64,000 bases of DNA from an uncultured Bacilli bacterium (GTDB lineage: Bacteria; Bacillota_I; Bacilli_A; RF39; UBA660): NCBI GenBank assembly GCA_934095845.1, contig CAKOKS010000006.1, positions 5,643 to 69,642 of the forward strand, given 5' to 3'. A model generated the notes under the pieces. It saw only the letters and a program-made list of their open reading frames with translations, did no database searches and was not told the origin of the DNA. A program made the translations under genes and the position numbers. Below, in pieces: positions 1-9,018 of the stretch (position 1 is its first letter; each line of letters begins with the position of its first letter).

Positions 1-424
1 CAAATTCTTTTATTAAATAAAGTTTAAATTCCGGACTTAACCAACTAGCAAATTCAAACGCTATATCAGGATGGGCAAATGTTCCAACACTATATTTTCC
101 TGCACTTGGAACAATTCCTATTGCATTAAATTTATCTTTCCATCTCTTTGGAGTCATAGTGAATCTATTGTATGGTGCTTCTTCAGTTTTAATTACGTGA
201 AATTCCACGGAATTAAAATTTTCGTTATTTATTTGTTCCCACAAACCATAATAATCAAATGAATTTTTATTAGACATCCAATTTCTAATTACGCCTGATG
301 GATCTTCTGGATTTTGATATTTTGCTAAATCAGTAAGTGATATATAATCAACATTTCCAATTCTCATTATTCCTATTTTATTATCTATAACATTTATTTC
401 AGTTTTTACTAAATCTTTTGCCAT
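1..424 (-). CDS. KilA-N domain protein (partial, runs off left edge)
   Basis: The reading frame opens with MAKDLVKTEINV behind a GGAGC ribosome site and runs off the window, leaving about 141 residues. It contains the KilA-N signatures YISLTDLAKYQ, a tryptophan-rich IRNWMSNKNSF stretch and FAHPDIAFEFASWLSPEFKLYLIKEF. KilA-N is a DNA-binding domain found in phage antirepressors and mobile-element proteins; the target here is unknown. A broken homologue lies at 43.7-44.1 kb in the second island, and the two share about 25 bp just upstream of the gene (atcaattttatcataaaa), so they are copies of one cassette. The coding sequence contains an imperfect palindrome at 187-218 that matches the site of a perfect palindrome in the broken copy. 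Confidence 0.85.
   Translation of the reverse strand, partial: MAKDLVKTEINVIDNKIGIMRIGNVDYISLTDLAKYQNPEDPSGVIRNWMSNKNSFDYYGLWEQINNENFNSVEFHVIKTEEAPYNRFTMTPKRWKDKFNAIGIVPSAGKYSVGTFAHPDIAFEFASWLSPEFKLYLIKEF
187..218. repeat. imperfect 32-bp palindrome inside the KilA-N gene
   Basis: Comparing the 32 bases with their own reverse complement gives 28 matches. It lies inside an open reading frame (NFNSVEFHVIKT region), so it is tolerated as coding sequence. The equivalent position of the second KilA-N copy is a perfect 36-bp palindrome (43950-43985). Confidence 0.7.
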
Positions 425-498
425 ATTTTTGCTCCTTTCTAAATAGTCAGACAAGTTTGACTAATCATTTTCTATATCAATTTTATCATAAAATTCAG

Positions 499-790
499 TT
501 AATTATCTTTATATTCTTTCCCAATAGGAAAATAATATATTTTGTTATATTCTTTTTTAATTATTATATTATTTTCTCTTAAATTATCTGCAACTTCTTT
601 ATATTTGTTTTTTAATATGTGATAAATTATAATTGCTTATACTTTTGAAATTTTTATTATTCTTATCAATAGCTTTTATATATTCTTTTTTATCAGAAGA
701 TATTATTAAACTGTTTTTTGATAAAGGTTGTTGTTTTAAATTTTCTAATATTTCCTTAACAACATTTGACTTAACACTTTATCTACGATT
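499..790 (-). pseudogene. remnant of a small coding region, frameshifted
   Basis: On the minus strand two overlapping frames read as plausible lysine- and asparagine-rich protein: one with EILENLKQQPLSKNSL and IISSDKKEYIKAIDKNN, the next frame with IYHILKNKYKEVADNLRE and ending KIYYFPIGKEYKDN. Together they look like one protein of about 90 residues broken by a frameshift. No start codon with a good ribosome site was seen. I do not recognise the family. Confidence 0.3.
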
Positions 791-838
791 TATTTATTTT
801 ATTATGCTGCTTTTTATAATATTTTTTTAATTTATTAT

Positions 839-864
839 AAAAAAACGAACTATTTCTAGTTCGA
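839..864 (-). terminator. intrinsic terminator at the distal end of island 1
   Basis: On the minus strand the stem CGAACTA-GAAA-TAGTTCG is followed by seven T. It can terminate transcription of the nitroreductase/transglutaminase unit. It follows a GGGCACCA sequence like a tRNA 3' end (see the att-like feature). Confidence 0.75.
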
Positions 865-884
865 ATAAATCTTTAATGGTGCCC
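846..884 (-). other. att-like remnant: tRNA-end sequence plus terminator hairpin
   Basis: The minus strand reads GGGCACCA (884-877), then about 13 bases, then TTCGAACT opening a hairpin. The tRNA-Leu gene at 6568 has the same GGGCACCA end followed 13 bases later by CTCGAACT. This looks like the distal junction of an element that inserted at the tRNA 3' end and displaced its terminator. The shared core is short and the tRNA body is absent, so this is inference. Confidence 0.4.
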
Positions 885-984
885 TAAAGGAAGAAGTACG
901 ACAACTTTTTAGACAACAAATAATAGTCAGTAATAAAATTAACTAACTAAATTATATCAATATTAGATTATTTTATCAATAGTT

Positions 985-1878
985 TTAGTTGTTTAAAGCA
1001 CCCGACATAATTCTAAATTTTGATTTATTGTTCCATATATCTAATATTTTATCAAAATTTTTATCAGGTTCTAATAATAATTCTGCTAAATTATCTAATT
1101 CAATATATTCTTCTTCACTTAATTCAAAATTTTTATCTTGTATATATTTAGGTAAGTGTAAAAATATTATTTCATCATTCATTAAAGAATGAAAATCATA
1201 AAATAATCCGCGAATACTTGCTTTTAAACCTAATGTTGCGGGGTCAGAAGCATAATAAATTTCTTCTGTTTTATATTTTCCAGTTCTCATCCCTAAATAT
1301 GCTTCAGCACCAAATATAAATTTATTTCTAGGAATATCGTTTAAATCAAACCCCATTTCATGGTCTGGACAATGTTCATCAGCATCTACTAATACCCATC
1401 TTTGTTTAATTTCATCATAATATTCTGTAATCCAATGATCATAACTAACACCATCATATTTTATATAAGGAGCAAAACCACTTCTTACTCTTGCAGAATA
1501 ACCTTTTGCCTTTAATGTTGCAGCAAGTAATATTGCTTCTCCTCTACATGTAACATGTATTTTATCTTCTGCTTTTCTATTTACACTATATGTTTTATCT
1601 TTTCGTAACAATTCACTTATCATACTTATTGCTGTCGGAAACAAGTCATCTTCATAATCTAATCTAGTAATTGGAACTTTTGTCATATCACCCCAAAAAC
1701 AATTAGATTGTTTTCTAATGTTAGGAATATCAAATACTACTGGATGAATAATTTGTTTTCTTTGAAGAATACACAATTCGTTAATATCATCAGGAAGATT
1801 CTTCATAAAATTTTTATATAAACCTAAATCAGTATATAAACTAGTCTGCTTATAAAAATTAAATACTTCATTATTCAT
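985..1878 (-). CDS. transglutaminase-like superfamily protein
   Basis: About 297 residues from the ATG at 1878 (MNNEVFNFYKQ); the frame can be extended 15 bases to a TTG, but the ATG overlaps the end of the nitroreductase gene in the usual coupled way. The core shows a Cys-His-Asp arrangement: CRGEAILLAATLKAKGYSAR (Cys), YDHWITEYY (His), WVLVDAD (Asp), as in transglutaminase-like cysteine proteases and amidases. There is no signal peptide or membrane segment, so it is probably cytoplasmic. The substrate is unknown. It is translationally coupled to the nitroreductase and is part of the cargo of island 1, between the relaxase module and the distal att-like site. Confidence 0.75.
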   Translation of the reverse strand: MNNEVFNFYKQTSLYTDLGLYKNFMKNLPDDINELCILQRKQIIHPVVFDIPNIRKQSNCFWGDMTKVPITRLDYEDDLFPTAISMISELLRKDKTYSVNRKAEDKIHVTCRGEAILLAATLKAKGYSARVRSGFAPYIKYDGVSYDHWITEYYDEIKQRWVLVDADEHCPDHEMGFDLNDIPRNKFIFGAEAYLGMRTGKYKTEEIYYASDPATLGLKASIRGLFYDFHSLMNDEIIFLHLPKYIQDKNFELSEEEYIELDNLAELLLEPDKNFDKILDIWNNKSKFRIMSGALNN

Positions 1879-2437
1879 TATACCACTCCACAATATCCTT
1901 TAATTTTTTTCTAGGTCTTTGTTTAGGAAATTCATTTGGGTAGCCTATTGATACCGCGCAATTTAATTCCATATCTTCATGTCCTAGCATCTTAGCTACT
2001 TCATCTGCTACATAAACTATATCTCTTATCCACAATGAACCGAGACCTAAATCGGTTGCTCTTAAACACATATTTTCTACACAAGCTCCAATAGATAAAT
2101 TATCACCGACTATCCAATTATTATCTTTTTCTCTAAATATTAAAATCAATATAGGTGCTTGTTTGATTACGTTAGCTGTAGGATTAACACTACTATTAAA
2201 TCCATATATTGCTCTTTCTTCTGATTTTTTGTTTTTTAACGTATAATTAATCATCATATCCATAACTCTGTTTTTTGTTTCTTTTGTTAAAACAACAAAA
2301 TACCAAGGTTGTTTATTTTTAGCAGATGGGGCTAATCTTCCACAATTTAATATATCTTCAATTAATTCTCTATCAACATTATCATTTTTAAAATTTCTAA
2401 TACTTCTTCTTTCTTCTATAATTTTTAAAACTTCCAT
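1871..2437 (-). CDS. nitroreductase family protein
   Basis: 188 residues, normal size for the FMN-dependent nitroreductase family. The N-terminus IIEERRSIRNF with the following GRLAPSAKNKQPWYF is the typical FMN-binding start; the middle GDNLSIGACVENMCLRATDLG and C-terminal SIGYPNEFPKQRPRK match the family. These enzymes reduce nitro groups, quinones or flavins with NAD(P)H; the substrate cannot be read from sequence. The gene overlaps the transglutaminase-like gene by 8 bases, so the two form an operon and may act together. It is mobile-island cargo rather than core metabolism. Confidence 0.88.
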   Translation of the reverse strand: MEVLKIIEERRSIRNFKNDNVDRELIEDILNCGRLAPSAKNKQPWYFVVLTKETKNRVMDMMINYTLKNKKSEERAIYGFNSSVNPTANVIKQAPILILIFREKDNNWIVGDNLSIGACVENMCLRATDLGLGSLWIRDIVYVADEVAKMLGHEDMELNCAVSIGYPNEFPKQRPRKKLKDIVEWYNE

Positions 2438-2491
2438 TTTATCACCATATATTACCTTTCCAAATCATCAAAAAGTCTAAATCTAATTATT

Positions 2492-2884
2492 TTATTTTGA
2501 AAGGAATTTCTTTTGCAACCTTTCTAATTGTTTTGGCAAAATTTTGCCACTGATTACATCTTTAAAAACATCTCCCATTACCCCGTAAAGAACATTACCT
2601 GCTAGTGTTTTGCTTTTTTCATCAATTGTTGATTGACTTTTTAGTTTTTGCATTTCAATTTCATGTTTATATTCTTTATCTTTCATTTCCATTTCCAATT
2701 TGTGCTTTTCTTTTAAATTTTCAATATCTATCTCATGTTGTTTTAACAATTTTTCTAATTCGTTTTTATGATTTCTTTCTAGTTTATCTAATTCTAATTT
2801 GTATTTTTTTGTTGCTTCTTTATATGCTAACTATGCAGTGAAAATAGAAACAACATATGGTAAAAAATTCTTTACATATTCCAT
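2492..2884 (-). pseudogene. coiled-coil membrane-associated protein, interrupted by an in-frame TAG
   Basis: A good start (GGAG, then ATG at 2884) gives MEYVKNFLPYVVSIFTA, then a TAG at codon 18, after which the same frame continues uninterrupted with LAYKEATKKYKLELDKLE and a charged coiled coil (LEMEMKDKEYKHEIEMQKLK) to a TAA at 2492. Restoring the amber codon gives about 130 residues with a short hydrophobic N-terminus and a long coiled coil, ending LPKQLERLQKKFLSK. Function unknown. An internal start could still make an 85-residue protein, but no convincing ribosome site precedes it. It sits just downstream of the relaxase. Confidence 0.6.
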
Positions 2885-2954
2885 AATTAAATCAGCTCCC
2901 GTTTGATAATATTATATCACACTTCACTGACTATTTAACTAACAAATAGAAAAT

Positions 2955-2989
2955 CACACGCATAATGATTAGGTCATTATGCAAGTGTG
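2955..2989 (-). terminator. hairpin downstream of the island 1 relaxase
   Basis: GCATAATGA and TCATTATGC form a perfect 9-bp stem around a 5-base loop, extended by CACAC/GTGTG with a bulge. On the minus strand it is followed by GATTTTCTATTT. It probably ends the recombinase-relaxase transcript; a role as a transfer origin cannot be excluded. Confidence 0.55.
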
Positions 2990-3030
2990 TTTCTAAATTA
3001 TCAGAAATTTAGTATAACTAAAGAATACAA

Positions 3031-4272
3031 CTAATCGAAGTAGTCGTATTCTTTTTCTATGGTTTCTTCTTTTATAAAATCATTAACTTCTATTTCTTTA
3101 TCAGTATCTTTAGATATATCTATTAAATCATAAGAGTTATATAAATCTTTTTCATAACATTCTTTTAAAATATTGATAGTTTTATTCTTATCAACTTCAT
3201 TTTTAGAAAGTAAAATTCTTCTAAAAAAGTCTTTTAACATTTCTAATAAATATTTGATAAAATAGATTAAGTTATTATTATTTTGGTCTAACTTTTCACA
3301 TTCTTCTTCTAAATTATCTATTACTTTTTGTGAATGATTATATTCTTTTTCTAACTCTTTATAATTAAAAATATAGTCATCTAAATCATTGAAAAAATTT
3401 TGATATATTACTTGATTTTGAATTTCTTTAGTATATAAATCTAAATATTTTAGTAAAATGTGATATGATTCACCATTAAGAATAACTGAATCTGAAAAAG
3501 CTTTCTTTTTTGAAAATTTTAACATATTAATAATTTCTAAGTATTCACTTTCAATATTCTTTTTACTTTTATCAGCAAGTCTTTCATATTGTCTAGTTAT
3601 ACCTTTTAATTGTCCTAATGAAAGATTTTTTATTTTAGTTCCTTTTTCTCCACGTTCCAATTTAAAACCCAAATTATTTAATCTAAAGCAATATTTATCT
3701 TGTAATATACTTAAATAATTTTGGTCTTTAATATAATCTCTTTTCGATATAGAATATCTTTCTTTATTAACTCTTTTATCTAACTTTTTAACTAAAGGAA
3801 CTACCACACAATGAATATGTGGTGTTCTTTCATCTAAGTGTAATACTGATTGTATTACTTGTTCTTTTGTATAACCTAAATCTTTATAAACAAATTCCAT
3901 ACATCCATTAGCCCATCTTAATATTTCTTCTTTGGTCATATCTTTAAAGAATTCTGGGCCACTTGTAAATATCATCTCATCTGCTACACAACTTTTAGAA
4001 TCATCTACCATCTGATCAAAAGTCTTGTATCTATCTTGTCTAATAGTTTTCATTTTTTCTTCGTGTTCTTTTCGATATTCTTTAGTAATTTCATAAAACT
4101 TTTCTCTGTATTTACTATTACATTTAACTAATTCTATATTGTTAATACTGTCTTCTTTCCTTATATCAGGATTAGATTTATAAGTTTCTTTTTCTCGTTT
4201 ATTATGACTACCAATATGGGATAAATCGTTTAATGTGTTAATACTTTGACATCTAAATATTGCATAGCTCAT
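3031..4272 (-). CDS. MobV-family relaxase (Mob_Pre)
   Basis: 413 residues. The N-terminal relaxase domain carries the MobV motif HIGSHNKREK (motif I, HNxR) and the metal-binding motif HLDERTPHIHCVVVPL (motif III, HxDExTPHxH). The rest (from about residue 230) is coiled coil, with an acidic tail ending KEYDYFD. MobV relaxases nick an origin of transfer and pilot the strand during mobilisation by a helper conjugation system, so the island is probably mobilisable rather than self-conjugative. The start overlaps the last 20 bases of the recombinase gene, so the two are co-translated. It is only distantly similar to the island 2 relaxase. Confidence 0.9.
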   Translation of the reverse strand: MSYAIFRCQSINTLNDLSHIGSHNKREKETYKSNPDIRKEDSINNIELVKCNSKYREKFYEITKEYRKEHEEKMKTIRQDRYKTFDQMVDDSKSCVADEMIFTSGPEFFKDMTKEEILRWANGCMEFVYKDLGYTKEQVIQSVLHLDERTPHIHCVVVPLVKKLDKRVNKERYSISKRDYIKDQNYLSILQDKYCFRLNNLGFKLERGEKGTKIKNLSLGQLKGITRQYERLADKSKKNIESEYLEIINMLKFSKKKAFSDSVILNGESYHILLKYLDLYTKEIQNQVIYQNFFNDLDDYIFNYKELEKEYNHSQKVIDNLEEECEKLDQNNNNLIYFIKYLLEMLKDFFRRILLSKNEVDKNKTINILKECYEKDLYNSYDLIDISKDTDKEIEVNDFIKEETIEKEYDYFD

Positions 4273-6094
4273 TTGGTTGTTCTTTTCTATTTAAACGAGA
4301 ATATAATGCACTTTCTAAATCTAAAGTAATAACACCTAATCTTAAGGTTTTATCATTATAATTTTTAGTATCTGATAAAACTATTAATCTTAATATTTGT
4401 TCATAATCTCCATTATGTTCAAAACTAACATCTTCTAATTTACTATCTGCTTCAGTTTCATAATAATTTAGCTTTAAGCTATTTTTTGAAACAACTTCTT
4501 GTAATTTATTAAAATATTCTTTTGCTTCTAAACTTGTTTTACCTTCGTGATTCATTGGTATTTTAAAACCTTTTTCATCACTAAATATATCAAAATTATA
4601 AGGTACATCATAATTATTATGATAATTTACTAAATCAGTTAGAAAACTTTTTCTATACTCAATATTTAATAATTCTATTTTATCTCCAACTTTATTAACT
4701 TCAATATTATCAATATAAGTACCAATTATTCTTTTTATTTCTTCTCTTGAAGCATTAGTCAAATTTAGAATATTAGTTAAAAATATATCAGGATTAACAA
4801 AAGTATCAATTGTTTCTGTATCTTCTAAAATTAATAAATCATTAGTAGTAAAGTTAAAGTTTTCACATTGTTTTATTTCTTTAATCTTTTTATTAATATT
4901 ATCAATTTTATATCTAATACCTTTTAATTCGTTATCAAACTCATTCATTTTAACAACACCATTTAGATAAGCACATTTAATTCTTTCTTCTTGTTTTTCT
5001 AATTCTTTTAATTCATTTTTATAATCTTTAGTATTATCTTCTTGTTTGTGTTTTATAAATGGTGTGTAATATTTATTAATTAAATTATCTTTTCTTATTA
5101 GGTCATATAATTGAAGTAGTAATCCATCTCTTATAGTATCTTCTTTGTAGTTAGTTCTACATTTTTCGCATTTATAGTAATAATATTTCTTACCACTTTT
5201 TCTTTTAGTAGTAGCTTTACCACCTAAAAAATTACCACATACTGAACATTTTAATTTATTAGTGAATAGATAAGTTGCAGTTCTTTCGTAGTGTCTTGCA
5301 TTTCTCTTAGTTTGATACTGACAAGCATTCCATTTTTCTTTTGATACTATTGGTTCTACAACATCTTCATAATACTGAGGATGTTTAGTTCTTTTTCCGT
5401 GAACAAAATCTCCTTTATAAAGTTCATTAGTCATAATCTTTTGAATAGTAGAATCTAACCAGTTATTTCTACCTAATATTTCTTCTTTATTATAAATATT
5501 AGCAATACCTTGATAACTTTTTCCTTCTAAATATAAATCATACATTCTAATAACAATATCTTTTGTTAATTCATCTGGTACTAATTTTTTATCAATTCTT
5601 TTAAATCCTATTGGAGTTCTATTTGGAATGTGTCCTGCTTTAATAGCACCAACCATACCAAACTTTGTTCTTTCTGAACATCTCTCAATTTCATTTTGAC
5701 TAAATGCAGTTGTTAGTCTTATATACATTCTTCCATTAGAGGTTAATGTATTAGAATCATCATCTTTACAATCTAAATCACAACCATATTTTTCTAATAT
5801 TTTCATTAGTTTTTCTACGTCAAAAACACTTCTAGTTAGTCTATCTAATTTTAAAGATACTATGACATTAACTGTACCATTTTTAATATCATTAATCATT
5901 TGTTGATATGCTGGTCTTTTATCATCTTTGGCACTTATTCCTTCATCAGCATATACTTTGTGAATTTCATATCCTTTAGATTTACAAAATTCAATTAGTT
6001 TTTCTTTTTGCTCAGGTAAACTAAAACCTTCTCTTGCTTGGTCGAGTGTACTAACTCTAATATAAATATCTGCAATTTTCTTTTCATCGTTCAT
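4253..6094 (-). CDS. large serine recombinase (integrase of island 1)
   Basis: 613 residues from MNDEKKIADIYIRVST; the open frame extends 27 codons further up, but that part runs through a leader hairpin, and the paralogue in island 2 starts at the same place (MNEEKKIAGLYIRVST). The resolvase domain shows YIRVST (catalytic Ser), EGFSLPEQ and SLKLDRLTRSVFD; next come the recombinase domain (GHIPNRTPIGFKR), a zinc ribbon (CSVCGNFLGG, later CEKCRTNY) and a coiled coil near residues 350-420, the full layout of a TndX/TnpX-type transposon integrase. It should catalyse integration and excision of this island at tRNA-Leu. Confidence 0.93.
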   Translation of the reverse strand: MNDEKKIADIYIRVSTLDQAREGFSLPEQKEKLIEFCKSKGYEIHKVYADEGISAKDDKRPAYQQMINDIKNGTVNVIVSLKLDRLTRSVFDVEKLMKILEKYGCDLDCKDDDSNTLTSNGRMYIRLTTAFSQNEIERCSERTKFGMVGAIKAGHIPNRTPIGFKRIDKKLVPDELTKDIVIRMYDLYLEGKSYQGIANIYNKEEILGRNNWLDSTIQKIMTNELYKGDFVHGKRTKHPQYYEDVVEPIVSKEKWNACQYQTKRNARHYERTATYLFTNKLKCSVCGNFLGGKATTKRKSGKKYYYYKCEKCRTNYKEDTIRDGLLLQLYDLIRKDNLINKYYTPFIKHKQEDNTKDYKNELKELEKQEERIKCAYLNGVVKMNEFDNELKGIRYKIDNINKKIKEIKQCENFNFTTNDLLILEDTETIDTFVNPDIFLTNILNLTNASREEIKRIIGTYIDNIEVNKVGDKIELLNIEYRKSFLTDLVNYHNNYDVPYNFDIFSDEKGFKIPMNHEGKTSLEAKEYFNKLQEVVSKNSLKLNYYETEADSKLEDVSFEHNGDYEQILRLIVLSDTKNYNDKTLRLGVITLDLESALYSRLNRKEQPNELCNI

Positions 6095-6127
6095 AGTTTC
6101 ATCTCTCTTTCTATTATTTTTTTGAAA

Positions 6128-6164
6128 GAGATTAAAAGCACAAAAAGTCCATACTTTTAACCTC
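6128..6164 (-). promoter_or_regulatory. leader hairpin before the recombinase
   Basis: GAGGTTAAAAG and CTTTTAATCTC (minus strand) form an 11-bp stem with one G-U pair, 34 bases before the recombinase start. Island 2 has a larger hairpin at the same place (52512-52558). The shared position suggests control of recombinase expression by termination or translation. Confidence 0.45.
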
Positions 6165-6205
6165 AAGTATTTCACTTCCTTTTTGTACGCCTAGTTTAAA
6201 AACAT

Positions 6206-6472
6206 TTAATTGTTTTTAATATGAACTTCCATATCTTTTAATTTAATACATTTAGAATAATCATTTACAAAAATTTTATCACTTTCATTAAATATCAAAT
6301 AATTATTCTCTTTGATTGTTATAATATGTGGACTTACATAAGCAATATTACTTCCTTTAATATTGATAATACTTCCTTGTTTAATAGTATATTTACAGCA
6401 AGCAAATCTACATATCATATCAATTCTTTTTAAAACTTCCTTTTCAACTTCTAATATTTTTACTTCCTTCAT
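6206..6472 (-). CDS. small conserved island protein upstream of the recombinase
   Basis: 88 residues from MKEVKILEVEKEVLKRID, behind GAGGAG. It aligns along its whole length with the island 2 protein at 52710-52982: both have EVLKRIDMICRF/ESLRKRLEFICEF, a central YVSPHIITI/YLEPHRIII motif, FNESDKIFV/FNYSNDIFI and a C-terminal KLKDMEVHIKNN/KLSELENYLKHN. I know no family for it. Its fixed place between tRNA and recombinase suggests a partner of the recombinase, for instance a directionality factor or repressor; this is inference. The short, partly basic sequence lacks a signal peptide. Confidence 0.7.
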   Translation of the reverse strand: MKEVKILEVEKEVLKRIDMICRFACCKYTIKQGSIINIKGSNIAYVSPHIITIKENNYLIFNESDKIFVNDYSKCIKLKDMEVHIKNN

Positions 6473-6499
6473 AAAACTCCTCACTTTCCTTATAATAAC

Positions 6500-6524
6500 A
6501 AAAAAACTAGACGGTACTTCTAGT
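6500..6524 (-). terminator. terminator between tRNA-Leu and island 1
   Basis: Minus-strand stem ACTAGA/TCTAGT with a 7-base loop followed by seven T. A smaller CTCGAA/TTCGAG hairpin without a T-run lies between it and the tRNA end. Confidence 0.65.
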
Positions 6525-6567
6525 TAATATTTATTACTACTCGAAAAGTTCGAGTTTCCTATCAATC

Positions 6568-6654
6568 TGGTGCCCATGGTCGGACTCGAACCGACACGAT
6601 ATTGCTATCATTGGATTTTGAGTCCAACGTGTCTACCAATTCCACCACATAGGC
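6568..6654 (-). tRNA. tRNA-Leu (anticodon CAA)
   Basis: 87 bases with encoded CCA. The acceptor stem GCCTATG/CATGGGC pairs fully (one G-U). The anticodon stem TTGGA/TCCAA holds loop CTCAAAA, giving anticodon CAA for UUG codons. There is a long variable arm (GATAGCAATATC) as expected for class II leucine tRNA, and a canonical T arm GTCGGTTCGAGTCCGAC. Island 1 begins immediately downstream, so the 3' end is the likely integration target. Confidence 0.95.
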
Positions 6655-6692
6655 ATATATAGATTATAACATAATAATTACAAATTTGTATA

Positions 6693-6719
6693 TAAAAAAC
6701 AACTAATTCTCTAGTTGTT
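6693..6719 (-). terminator. terminator of the scpAB operon
   Basis: Minus-strand stem AACAACTA/TAGTTGTT with a 6-base loop and a T-run; it overlaps the last codons of scpB. Confidence 0.75.
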
Positions 6720-7278
6720 CACTTTCTTTATAGGTTGATGAAAATAATTCTACGTCATCATTTTCTTTTGTTTCTTCTATTTCTATATTTGGTAAATCTT
6801 CAATAGTTGCAAGTCCAAAATAATCTAAAAACTCACTTGTTGTTCTATAAAGATTAGGTCTTCCAGCAAGTTCTGATTTACCTACTTCTTTTAATAAACC
6901 TTTAGCAACTAATTTTCTTATAATTTGACCACTTTGTACTCCCCTTATTTCAGATACTTCTGGATTAGTAATTGGTTGATTATAAGCTATTATTGCTAAT
7001 GTTTCTAATGCTGCTTGACTTAATTTATTTGTACCAGGATTAACAGCTAAAGATTCATAATATTTTTTATGTTCTTGTTTAGTAGTTAATTTAAATGCGT
7101 CTCCTAAATAAGATATTCTTAATCCTCTATCTTTAGCTTCATAATTCTTCTTTAATTCTTTTAGTAAATTTTTTACTTCTTCTTCACTTATTTCCATTAT
7201 TTCTGATAAAGTTTTTAAATCACAACCTTCATCACCCATAACAAAAAGTATTCCTTCAAGTATTCCTAGTTGTTCCAT
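6703..7278 (-). CDS. scpB: segregation and condensation protein B
   Basis: 191 residues, normal for ScpB. It has two winged-helix domains; ALETLAIIAYNQPITNPEVSEIRG with GLLKEVGKSELAGRPNLYRTT is the family signature. ScpB binds ScpA as a dimer and completes the SMC condensin complex that organises and segregates the chromosome. It starts 4 bases after scpA ends, a normal operon order. An acidic tail (EETKENDDVELFSS) is variable in the family. Confidence 0.95.
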   Translation of the reverse strand: MEQLGILEGILFVMGDEGCDLKTLSEIMEISEEEVKNLLKELKKNYEAKDRGLRISYLGDAFKLTTKQEHKKYYESLAVNPGTNKLSQAALETLAIIAYNQPITNPEVSEIRGVQSGQIIRKLVAKGLLKEVGKSELAGRPNLYRTTSEFLDYFGLATIEDLPNIEIEETKENDDVELFSSTYKESEQLEN

Positions 7279-7282
7279 ATAT

Positions 7283-7999
7283 TCACTTCATTTCTATTGA
7301 TATTTCACCAAAATTATTATCTTGTTTAATTAGTATTTCATTATTTTTAGCCATTTCTAAAATTGATAAAAAAGTTACTACTATATATGGTTTAGTTAAC
7401 TCTTCAAATAAATCTTCAAAATGACAACTTTTTTTTGTTTTTAAAATATTACGTATTTGGTTAGTTCTTTCTTTAACACTAAGTTCTTTTTTCATTATCT
7501 TAGTATTAAGTGGTTTATTAAGTTTTTGTCTTGATAAGAAAAGCTCAAACGCATTTATTAAATCATCTATGTCATTTTCACCATAATTTAACTTTTCTTC
7601 TTGTTTAAATTCACTTAAATCACTTGGAAGTTTTGTATAAAATTCACTTCTCTTATCTTCTAAATCTTTAAAAGAATCTGTTATTCCTTTTATTCTTTCA
7701 TATTCAATTAAACGATTTTTTAAATCTTCTTCATTATTGAATTCGTATTCATCATCTTCTTCATCATCATTTTTGTTTAAAAGAAGTTTACTTTTTAAAT
7801 GAATTAATTCAGCTGCCATCACTAAGTATTCACTTGAATCATCCATTGAAAGATCTTTATTATTATTTATAAAATCTAAATATTGTTTAGTAATACTTTC
7901 AATATTAATATCATAAATATCCATTTTACTACTACGTATTAAATGTAGTAATAAATCAAGTGGTCCTTCAAAATCGTTTATACAAAAGTTTGGAATCAT
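7283..7999 (-). CDS. scpA: segregation and condensation protein A (kleisin)
   Basis: 238 residues. The N-terminus FEGPLDLLLHLIRSSKMDIYDI is diagnostic for ScpA, with a following YLVMAAELIHLKSKLLL helix. The middle acidic linker (NDDEEDDEYEFNNEED) and the C-terminal winged helix match the kleisin layout. It bridges SMC heads with ScpB. It overlaps the upstream membrane-protein gene by 4 bases (ATGA), so all three genes are one operon. Confidence 0.95.
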   Translation of the reverse strand: MIPNFCINDFEGPLDLLLHLIRSSKMDIYDINIESITKQYLDFINNNKDLSMDDSSEYLVMAAELIHLKSKLLLNKNDDEEDDEYEFNNEEDLKNRLIEYERIKGITDSFKDLEDKRSEFYTKLPSDLSEFKQEEKLNYGENDIDDLINAFELFLSRQKLNKPLNTKIMKKELSVKERTNQIRNILKTKKSCHFEDLFEELTKPYIVVTFLSILEMAKNNEILIKQDNNFGEISIEMK

Positions 8000-8940
8000 T
8001 TACAATCAAATCCTTTTCCTGTCATAGCGTAATGAACTTTTTTAACATTTGTATCTTTAACATAATAATTATAATCAACTACCTTAGTAGGTACAGCTGA
8101 TTTTTCTAAATCAATATTTGCTTTATATAAAAGTCCATCACTTGTTTCTTCTAAAGTAGCAAGTTTTCCCATATTGGTAACAAGTTTATCATAAACAGAT
8201 TTCTTATTTAAATATTCTTCATCAGTTAATCCATTTTTAGTTATAACTTGAGTATCATCTATACTTATAAGTTTATCATTAGCAAAAGTATATTCAATCT
8301 CTCTTGAATCCTTTTTACAAGTTATACTTCCAATTCCTGATTCATCAGTTTCTAGTTTATAATCTGGATAATCTTCATCTTTAAGTAATACTATTTTTCC
8401 AATATAAGTAATATTACTATTAAAATTAGTTAATGTTTTAAATTCAACTGTTTTTTCTTGATAATCATATGTTCCAGTTAATTTAACTGCTGCAAGTTTA
8501 GTATTATTTTTACTTGATAATATTTCAAAATAATATTCATCTTCATCTAAATTAATAACATTATTGAAACTAGATATAGTCATTTTTACAATATTATTAT
8601 ATAAAGAAATATTCTTTAATACAATATTTCCACTTTTCATAACAGTTGTACTTAATAAAGATTGTTCTTTAGATCCATCTAAATAAGTTTGTCCAGTTGT
8701 AATATTTTCACTTGTACCAGAACTACCATTTAAGAATTTATAAAGAACACTATTTTCATCTTGCATCATACTATTAACAATTGGTAAGCCTATTAAAACA
8801 ATTATAAACAAAATAGCAAGTTCTATTACTATCATTGGTCTTCCTATTTTTTCTTTTCTTAATTCACCAATTACTTCTGCTTGTACATTTCTTGGGTCAG
8901 TGTAGTTTTCTTTTTCTACATTATCTTTTTCTTCTTGCAT
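7996..8940 (-). CDS. single-pass membrane protein of unknown function in the scp operon
   Basis: 314 residues. A charged cytoplasmic start (about 35 residues) precedes one membrane segment, IVIELAILFIIVLIGLPIV, followed by an extracytoplasmic region rich in beta-type sequence and ending TGKGFDCK. I do not recognise a domain. Its 4-base overlap with scpA shows coupled expression, but a functional link to chromosome segregation is unproven. Confidence 0.75.
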   Translation of the reverse strand: MQEEKDNVEKENYTDPRNVQAEVIGELRKEKIGRPMIVIELAILFIIVLIGLPIVNSMMQDENSVLYKFLNGSSGTSENITTGQTYLDGSKEQSLLSTTVMKSGNIVLKNISLYNNIVKMTISSFNNVINLDEDEYYFEILSSKNNTKLAAVKLTGTYDYQEKTVEFKTLTNFNSNITYIGKIVLLKDEDYPDYKLETDESGIGSITCKKDSREIEYTFANDKLISIDDTQVITKNGLTDEEYLNKKSVYDKLVTNMGKLATLEETSDGLLYKANIDLEKSAVPTKVVDYNYYVKDTNVKKVHYAMTGKGFDCK

Positions 8941-8973
8941 ACTTAATCCCTCTATCCTTAAAACAATTATATC

Positions 8974-9001
8974 AAAAAAAATAGAAAAGTTAAACTTTTC
9001 T
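8974..9001 (-). terminator. intrinsic terminator
   Basis: Minus-strand stem AGAAAAGT/ACTTTTCT followed by eight T, ending the miaB-side transcript before the scp operon. Confidence 0.7.
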
Positions 9002-9018
9002 TTTCTATTTAAACATTC

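Noticed and set aside
877..930. A tRNA gene at the distal end of island 1
   Set aside because: GGGCACCA is present, but the upstream sequence does not fold as a tRNA.
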